Below, piece by piece: positions 57,807-64,000 of a stretch of 64,000 nucleotides of DNA. The stretch's first letter is position 1; every line of letters begins with the position of its first letter. The notes beneath the pieces were generated by a model. It did not search any database. It had not been told where the DNA came from and saw only the letters and a list, made by a program, of their open reading frames with translations. Position numbers and translations under genes: made by a program. The stretch covers positions 1,798,001-1,862,000 of the forward strand of contig JARFIW010000500.1 in the NCBI GenBank assembly GCA_036346225.1, read 5' to 3'. This DNA comes from Platerodrilus igneus (taxonomy: Eukaryota; Arthropoda; Insecta; Coleoptera; Lycidae).

Positions 57807-59861
57807 CAGTGAATTTCCTAAAGACCAATTGAGCCCCAGCGTTGGGCCGTCATAAAATTGCTGTGGTTTACTGTAATTAAACCCTTTTTTATTCTCGCCC
57901 TACGAATTGGGCACCATAAAATTGCTGTGGAAGTCAGGATTACCATCGAGTCCCCCGCTTGGGAGCAATAAAATTGCAGTGAATACCTTAAAATTACATA
58001 AATATTTTTCCTGAAAATAAAAAAATATTCCAATTTCTCTGGAACGCCTCCTTCTATTTCAGCATACCACGGCTAGCTCTACAATCTGCTTCTTCAGCGA
58101 TACTTACCATCCTAAGTTTGCTCTTTCTTACTGATACTACCAAATAAAATTACCACTCAAATAATTCTACGAAACATACAACCTTTTATTCGTACAAATC
58201 AAAATTTTTAAATCTCCAGCTCAATATTTACAAATTCGGATCTCAATCATTAAATCCTTTTAAATTTCATGACTTGAATTTATTTCAACAGTAGATGGGT
58301 CTATCTTGAAACCCTAAATTGAAATTTACTCTGGTCTATCGTGAGCTCAGTATAAACCCTGTTACTCTAAATGCATAAATAAATCGCATCTTTGTTTTCA
58401 GCAACCCTAAAGACCCGTTTACTCTTTACATTAAATTTTTGTCATTTATTTACATCTTTAAATAATAAATACAAATTGTCCTTTTCATATACCCTTCAAA
58501 TTAGCTTTTATGTTAGTAAAATTCACACCCAATGTATCAAATCTCTCTAGCACAAAATAACAGCAGAAAATGTTCAAGCAATAACAGTAGAAATTAATTT
58601 CGTTACCTGGAGTAAGCTTTTTTCATTTTCCCCTATGAAGATGTTGCCCAACAAAACCTCGCCGTTGCTTCCGTGCACCCATACTGTAACCGATTCTGAA
58701 AATGTTATATCCAACGAACTTTATAAAACTTAGAATTCTCACTCCATCGTCGCTTTAGTCCGAAACACTGGTTAACAAAATACAACCGTCGCGCTCTTCT
58801 TGAAATTCTCTCTCACCTCCTAGCACTCAGCCAATCACAAACATTTCTCCCATTCTTAGGTCTAGCCTACTATTTTACCTTCGTCTAACTCACATTCACT
58901 GTCTCTTTTACAATCTCACTCAAGCAACATAAAATTGATATTGTGGTTGATCTCTAACTTTTGTCGCGTACTTTAAACGAGTGTTTTATCCAACGTCTGT
59001 ATTTGTTTTCCTCGTCTCGCCTATGCTATCGATATCCCGTCTCAACTTGCTTTCAAACCACCTGTTGTTTTCATAGCCGTCGCATCGACCGTTAACTAAA
59101 TTTCTACAGAATTATATTCCAACGTGCATTCAGGTTCCTTGAGCTTGTTTATTTATCTGTCAGGCTTTTCTCTGAACCAACTGTCCGTTTGCAATTGTAC
59201 TTTCCATGTTGTTCAACTTATAGAATTTCTTAGGATTTGTATTTAACTAACGCTTTGTTTAGTTAAATGGAAAATATGCGTTTACATTATTGATTTTATA
59301 CCCAAAAGCTCTCTTTATCATTTGATGTGCTTGATTTACACCCTTCAAAATATTAAAGCTAATTACATTTGTATCCTTGAGTTTTCACATACTACAAAGC
59401 TTCTACACGTTATGCAAATTTAACATTCCGATTTATTAATACAACTGTATGCTACTATTTGCTTGTTTTAATGTCAAAACTAATTAATTTGGCGCGTAAA
59501 TAAATTATTCCTATTTTCTATATACACGGTCGTTACAAACTTATTTTCTTGACCTATCTATCCCTCTTAACCTATAACTTACACGATAATATATATTTAT
59601 TTATTTATACACATCAACAAAATAAAATGTGAATGCATGAAATTATCAAATGAAATTGCACATGCATGTGAATTATGAATATTTTTCTGTAACTTCATCT
59701 GAATATTTTTTTTTTAGAGAGAAATTGCAGATAGTTATGCAAATAACGCAAGAATAATTGAAAAACAGTTGGAAAGAAAAGGTATGAATAAACGCAAACA
59801 AGATTCAAAACTGTCGCATTTGGAAATGAAGAAAGTTCGTGGGACACTCATTGATAAATAG
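44794..59861 (+). CDS. STEEP1: STEEP1 (CXorf56 / UPF0428), STING ER exit protein, three exons, 216 aa
   Basis: Exon 1 is 44794-44914 ([20 protein letters not shown]...), intron 1 is 44915-44958 (44 nt, GTAGAG...TTTTAG), exon 2 is 44959-45344, intron 2 is 45345-59717 (GTATGT...TTTTTAG) and exon 3 is 59718-59861, ending TLIDK and TAG. Phases match (1 then 0) and the frame is unbroken, giving 216 residues, close to the human protein (about 222). Cysteines at C31/C33 (YYCLCG) and C91/C94 (KCKKCG) are conserved in the family and may bind metal. The C-terminal third (residues 130-216) is charged and helical-looking. In vertebrates the protein promotes ER exit of STING; that role in insects is inference. 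Start chosen at the first Met, which matches the family N-terminus. Confidence 0.92.
49816..51464. mobile_element. 1649-bp LTR-like insertion (TG...CA, 4-bp duplication)
   Basis: Begins TGCAACGTCG and ends GAACTGTGACA, flanked by AACT at 49812-49815 and 51465-51468. Removing the insert and one AACT restores CCCTATAACTCATTCC, which matches the unbroken copy 2 at 15784-15800 (CCCTAAAACTCATTTC). No protein family was recognised inside. TG/CA ends with a 4-bp duplication are what a gypsy-group solo LTR would leave. It resembles no other LTR in the window. Confidence 0.65.
51813..52110 (+). mobile_element. tRNA-derived SINE, copy 2, full length
   Basis: The tRNA-like head is at 51817-51885: A box TGGCGTAGTTGG (51824-51835) and B box GGTTTGAATCC (51867-51877), 43 bases apart start to start. 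A unique body of about 220 bp ends CATTGGAAAATCACATGTAA. The 15-bp duplication is GGTATCTCGCATGTC (51798-51812) and GGTATCTCACCTGTC (52111-52125). The unoccupied site is present once in LINE copy 2 at 16110-16124 (GCTATCTCGCCTGTC). It is inserted in a LINE of opposite orientation. Confidence 0.9.
52871..57760. other. Intron DNA, nothing recognised
   Basis: AT-rich with no open frame above about 70 codons and no repeat partner. Two C-rich runs (CCCTCCCCCCACCCCC near 53248 and a 14-C run near 54228) are the only compositional oddities. Confidence 0.5.
57761..57804. repeat. (AT)n microsatellite
   Basis: Forty-four bases touching the tip of family 2 LTR copy 2. Confidence 0.95.
57805..59590 (-). 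mobile_element. Long solo LTR, family 2, copy 2
   Basis: Colinear with 34118-36212 from about 57990 on. It differs by many substitutions (older than the 7.6-kb element), by loss of about 430 bases near 58680, and by about 150 extra bases at the left made of three tip-plus-primer-site modules. The right end CTATAACTTACACGATAATATAT matches copy 1 and again meets TA-rich sequence. Its end lies about 130 bases before STEEP1 exon 3. Confidence 0.65.
57831..57984 (-). repeat. Three tRNA-Lys-like primer-site modules in series
   Basis: On the plus strand each module is a tRNA-like 3' end, TAAAAT, then TGCWGTGRA. Module a is at 57831-57867 (GAGCCCCAGCGTTGGGCC and GTCA), module b at 57892-57931 (CGCCCTACGAATTGGGCACC and A) and module c at 57946-57984 (CGAGTCCCCCGCTTGGGAGC and AA). 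All resemble the insect tRNA-Lys(CTT) 3' end, each with its own changes. The outer tip at 57805 (TGCAGTGAAT) makes a fourth tip copy. Confidence 0.7.
59718..59861 (+). CDS. STEEP1: STEEP1 exon 3
   Basis: Last coding exon, 47 codons plus TAG, starting [20 protein letters not shown] after a pyrimidine-rich acceptor and ending [10 protein letters not shown]. Separated from exon 2 by the 14.4-kb intron, so a gene finder could easily lose it. Confidence 0.9.
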   Translation, partial: REIADSYANNARIIEKQLERKGMNKRKQDSKLSHLEMKKVRGTLIDK

Positions 59862-59974
59862 TAGCTATAAACTTCTTTTTTTATTATAAAGAAAACATGT
59901 TATTTCATTTGATTTAGGTAAAGATAAAATTTCTGTGCTTGAATTTTTTATTCAAATAATGAAAATATAAGTAT

Positions 59975-60470
59975 TTAAAATTTATTATAAACTATGATTG
60001 TTAATATAGAACTGTGAAAAAATACAATTATTACACTTGTGGTACCATTTGGTACCATATTTGTATTTACAAAATGACTAAATAATTGACATAAAAGTAG
60101 CATTATAGATAAGGATGGGCATCTATGTATCGATGTTCGTGCAGGAACAATATACTTAAACTCATTAGTTGGATTTAAATTAGCATGGCCTTCCATTTTA
60201 TAATATAGAATGCTATATGCGAAATTCTCATGTAAATCTGCTACACTACTATCACATTGTACAGCTTCTGCAAATTGTAAAGCACCTGGTAGTGGTCCAC
60301 AACTGGAATTAGTTAAAGTGAAAGGAATGCTTGATTATTCAGCCTTTTCATCATGTGCCTGCTGATTAGGTGTAGCTTGGGTTGGTTGTTGTTTTTGTAA
60401 CTCAGGGGTACTATGTTTCTTATGCATTTGGACAAAGCTTCAAACAAGCTACATCCATCTACAATAAATA
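59975..60470 (-). other. Unidentified open stretch downstream of STEEP1
   Basis: The minus strand reads a Gln-rich string (STPELQKQQPTQATPNQQAH), a stop, then GPLPGALQFAEAVQCDSSVA, NFAYSILYYKMEGHANLNPT and FKYIVPARTSIHRC. The composition looks protein-like but I do not recognise it. It could be an exon of a minus-strand gene or a relic. Confidence 0.25.
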
Positions 60471-60769
60471 GGTCCTTTCGTTTGCTACACCAGTGTAGCA
60501 TCCATACGCACTTATTCATACCATTGCTTTCGTTTGCAAAAAACTGGTGTATTTCACGCTACACTTTTCCTTTCATTTGATAGGTGCAGTTAACACCTTC
60601 AACACCGAGTCAGGAGACGGTGCTTGTTTACACCTTATCTAAAGTGAGGTTAGGGTGTGTTTATTATTTGGCAGCTTTTATTATTTTCCTGCATTTTTAA
60701 ATTTTAAGTAAAAATTCGTGTGGTTAAAGTTATATTACAATATTAAATTACACGGCTAAATTTTTAATT

Positions 60770-61860
60770 CAAGATAAACCCGTTTGCCTTGATGACACGC
60801 CAGAAATTTGCACTCTTTTAAGAGAAGGTATGTAAATATAGACTTGAGGGCTAAATTACAATAGTTTTTGTTGTAGATGATGAATTTACTTTACAATGCC
60901 TTAATAACGCGCTAAAACAAAGGAAATTACAAAAATTTGGTGTAACAGCTACTAGTATTGAGGAAGTGGAATTTAATCGTGTCGATGAAGTTGTCAAAGC
61001 CGTTAACTCGAAGAAGTGCAACACTATGGAAATATGTGTTTTTAGTTTAAACCTGACTATTATGTTTGAATTATTGTTGTAGGTATTGAAAATAAAATAA
61101 TCCAAGTCTAGAACCAAATACAGTACCTGAATCAATATGGACATCGGAAGCTACTGAGTTGCTTCTAAGTTTATTTCAGGAGACGTCCCCAAGCGTTGGA
61201 AAAACGATAAAGTTGAAAAATAAAAAAGCTATGTGGAAACGAATTTGGCCTGAAGTGTGCAAAAAGAATTATAATTTACAGAACTTCAAATCCAAAACCG
61301 ATATAAAACTTTGGACAGAGATTTTAAGGAAAATACACTCCACAATAAAAAATTAGGAAGAAATAAAGCAAGTTGTCTGTTTGAAAAGTCAGTATTTGTT
61401 TATGATCATGTATACAAATGTATATTTTGTTATAGAGAATTAGCTGAAATAAACTTCAAAAGAAAGGCTGTATTTCCCGAATTTTTATTGGGCACAACGG
61501 GTAATGGAAAGGCTTGTGCAATATTAAAACAATAAGCTGGAATGGCAGATAATCTGGATCAGCCACAGCCCATGCAATCGTCAGATTTCATTGGTGTTAT
61601 GCAGAAACCTACATCTCCTACAGTCTCAAAGCGGTCCAATAAAAAAAGGACAATTTTGGAAGAAATTGGCAAACTACGCAATCAAAGAGAAAGTGAAAAT
61701 ACACAAAAATTAAAAGTTCAATTGAAAAAGCTTAATATAAAGCAAAGAATTTTAGACTTGGACGAAAAAAAGTTACAGGCTTATAAGGAACGCACCAAAG
61801 CAATAAAAACCAGAAATAATCTTTTAGAAAGATATTTGGAGCAACAAATTAAAATGCGAT
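60770..61860 (+). pseudogene. Harbinger Myb/SANT-like DNA-binding protein, mildly decayed
   Basis: Pieces in order: DDTPEICTLLRE (about 60795), a possible intron (GTATGT...TTGTAG, 60828-60875), DDEFTLQCLNNALKQRKLQK and TSIEEVEFNRVDEVVKAVNS. After a gap come SIWTSEATELLLSLFQETSP, KNKKAMWKRIWPEVCKKNYN and LRKIHSTIKN (61130-61350). The last is the trihelix-like Myb domain that recruits Harbinger transposase to the element ends. 61542-61855 adds a charged coiled-coil-like C-terminus (QKLKVQLKKLNIKQRILDLD). Frame changes occur near 61290 and 61350. Confidence 0.65.
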
Positions 61861-63048
61861 GCTTTGTTTTACAGATGTTTCTCTTTATTTTATTTTTATA
61901 TTTTACATACATATCTGCTTTTTCATTTTTCAGGCTCTTTACAAGTATAGTCTCTAAGAATAAATCTATCTTCTTTAATTTTGACATATTATGTAAAATG
62001 CAACAACTTCTAATGAAATGGCATAGGAATTCCATATTTTGTATTTTACAATAATATAGTTGCCTGAATCTTTGTTTCAGAATGCCAAAGGTGTGCTACA
62101 TGATAACCTGAGGCGAGCTGTATTTTAAATTGAATCGTTTCTGAGTCACTGTCAAATGTCCATTATCACATATGGAGTTAAAACGACATTTATGCATGGA
62201 TACGCAGAATCACCAAGCAGATATTTACGTGGAGCAAAATTCATACTATAAAACAATTTCTAACTATATATAATATGTACCTTCACACAGAGAAAGAAGT
62301 TTACAAAATATTTCAGAGTTTTGAAACACTCTAGCATCGTGTACAGAACTCGGATAGCCAATGAATATATCAATGAATTGCTTCCTTTCATTGCAAATGC
62401 CCTGCATGTGAATTCCTACATCACCCTTGCGATTGATGTATTCATCTTTGTCTTCTTTTGGAGGATTAATCACAATATGGGTACCATCAATGCATCAGGA
62501 AATCCATTCTTGTTTAAAAATAATTTGAAATAACTTCTCTTTGATTTGCCTCTGGCCAAGTTATATATATTTCTGATAGACTGCTAATAAAATATGACAT
62601 TCGTTTTAATATTGCATGCACTGTTGAAATACTAATCTCAAATCTATCGCCAATGTCGGTATATTCAATAGCCTCATGCCCCATAAACCCTAAAAACACC
62701 AATATATGGAATTCTGCACATTTTATTCGGTAATTTGTTCATAAGTATTTATAATCTTCTGAACGTTCATACTCATTCGAAAGGAAATTGCAAATTTGTT
62801 TGTTTACCCGGAAGTGCTTTATAAACTTTAGCTCAGTATATTTAGGCACGACACTTTCAAAGAAGTTCTTAATAGAGTTTCTCCTTCATTTAACAAATTT
62901 ATTTTGAAGCACGTTTAATGTGGTATCATAATCACTTTCTGTCCCCACTGGGGGAGCTAGAGGTAGAAAAGTTTTTATTGTCTTGAATAAAACTTTTGTC
63001 AGAATTATCAGAATCGAAAAGATATTCTTTAATTTGATCTCGAGTCAT
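61860..63048 (-). pseudogene. HARBI1-like transposase (DDE_Tnp_4 type), decayed
   Basis: A likely start at 63048 (MTRDQIKEYLFDSDNSDKSF) is followed after a frame break by FFESVVPKYTELKFIKHFRV and, in 62702-62514, the helix-turn-helix block VFLGFMGHEAIEYTDIGDRF. The catalytic part reads CIDGTHIVINP (first Asp), DEYINRKGDVGIHMQGICNE, GYPSSVHDARVF and YLLGDSAYPCINVVLTPYV (second Asp region). Just before FGILKQRF, where the catalytic Glu normally sits, the reading meets a stop. FIRSCCILHNM closes the domain near 61975. Several frame changes; inactive, though all blocks are present in order. Confidence 0.75.
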
Positions 63049-63285
63049 TTGAACGCTAGCAGAAGTAATAGTATGCAGTGTTATATATATCTTGTCACTA
63101 TTCTTATTAACAAATAAAAAATATAAACTTCAATTACTACAAGATCGTATCATATAACCTCACTTTCAAAATTTGATTTACACTCAACCTTTTGTTTATG
63201 ATTATTACACCGTCACAAACAGCTAATTCTTAGTATAGTAACAGACCCACTACACTGCATGTTTGAGTATAGCAAACGAAAGCAC

Positions 63286-64000
63286 ATAATATTTGTTAAG
63301 TATATAATACTAAGGACTAACATAATGCTAATGATAAATCCCTTAGCCTAAAATATTATAGAGCTTGGATGTTCATACATTATAGATAGAATGAAAATTC
63401 AATATACTATTTATTTTTAAAAATAAAAGTAAGAGTGATATTTAAAAACCAGAATTATATGGCATAAAGCCACAATCTCGTTTAGTTTTGAAATTTGGTA
63501 GGTTTTATTGAAACTAACAACTGTTTGGATGGATTTACAAAAATTTGTATCAAACTATTAGATTTTGATGGGGTGGTCAGAAGAACTGCAAATAGTATTT
63601 CAAACTTAACATTTTTAATGAGAAAGGCCCTAACAAAATACCACTGAAACACTAAAATTTTGTTTAAAGACATTCCCCGATCATGCTGTTATGTCCCAAA
63701 AATGCTTCACAAAAGAGTTGAGTAAATAATTTAGTTGTAGCGAATTGTTTAATTTAATTAACTTAGGTGTATTATATATGTTTGTATTATATAGTTAGAA
63801 AATAGGTCATGTGAATTATGCTCGGGGTTTTTCAGGAATAGTTTTTATTGTGTAATTTTGTGGGAAAAGTTCCTAATAGACGGTTATTGCTCTTCCAACT
63901 AAATAGGATGGCAAACAGAAGGGCCATGGTTTAAAAGTTGAAAATCAGGGGCCATGATTCATTCTGGGATTGACTAGCTTATCTCTAACTGCTTGTACGG
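63286..64000. other. Flank, nothing recognised
   Basis: AT-rich to the window edge. A 63-residue minus-strand frame (63482-63673) resembles nothing known to me. Confidence 0.5.

Larger units (their letters stand above)
45345..59717 (+). other. STEEP1 intron 2, 14.4 kb, transposon-filled
   Basis: Donor GTATGT after codon 129, acceptor TTTTTTTTTTAG. Contents: 45350-48999, AT-rich sequence with nothing recognised except a GGGTGTTTCACTAAGC motif near 45763; 49000-52870, LINE family B copy 3 with two insertions; 52871-57760, AT-rich DNA; 57761-59590, (AT)n and family 2 LTR copy 2. None of the resident elements is open for translation. Confidence 0.85.
60472..63285. mobile_element. PIF/Harbinger DNA transposon with both genes
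   Basis: Candidate inverted ends: GTCCTTTCGTTTGCTACAC at 60472 and, inverted at 63285, GTGCTTTCGTTTGCTATAC. A second possible left end (TTGCTTTCGTTTGC) lies at 60524. Between them stand a Myb/SANT-like protein on plus and a HARBI1-like transposase on minus, facing each other and overlapping at their tails. This two-gene layout is the known signature of Harbinger elements. The 3-bp target duplication could not be settled. Confidence 0.75.

Overview
The window reads as animal nuclear DNA, most likely from an insect with a large, AT-rich, transposon-filled genome. This rests on two small intron-bearing genes of animal type, the mixture of transposon families, and primer sites that look like insect tRNA-Lys(CTT). 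The order cannot be fixed from the sequence. There is no operon, CRISPR array or bacterial gene.

Two host genes can be supported. A C1orf198-like gene (DUF4706 type) lies at 19106-19638 on the minus strand, with two exons, a 47-nt intron and 161 residues. A STEEP1 (CXorf56, STING ER exit protein) gene lies at 44794-59861 on the plus strand, with three exons and 216 residues. Its first intron is 44 nt and its second about 14.4 kb, and the second is packed with transposons. Neither gene shows a disabling change.

Layout. 1-18.9 kb: decayed pieces of hAT, Copia, Ty3/gypsy and several LINE families, with one tRNA-derived SINE. 19.1-19.6 kb: the C1orf198-like gene. 20.3-21.0 kb: a possible solo LTR. 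23.3-26.1 kb: a young but internally deleted Copia element with both LTRs, primer site, purine tract and target duplication. 26.2-33.7 kb: a head-to-head pair of Penelope-like elements, one split by a piggyBac element and the other carrying a LINE-made chimeric insertion with 70-bp tandem repeats. 34.1-43.9 kb: a solo LTR next to a 7.6-kb gypsy-type element whose internal part keeps gag, protease and only the start of reverse transcriptase; both sit in (TA)n tracts. 44.8-59.9 kb: STEEP1. Its second intron holds a LINE carrying both a SINE and a 1.65-kb LTR-like insertion, and a second copy of the solo-LTR family. 60.5-63.3 kb: a Harbinger element with its Myb-like and transposase genes facing each other.

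The most unusual signal is in the long LTRs. Near the end that joins the primer site they carry extra copies of a module made of the LTR tip, a short AT spacer and a tRNA-Lys-like primer site. Module number differs between copies, as if successive primer sites had been captured into the LTR. The two LTRs of the 7.6-kb element differ almost only in homopolymer length, so some frameshifts here may be sequencing errors rather than mutations.
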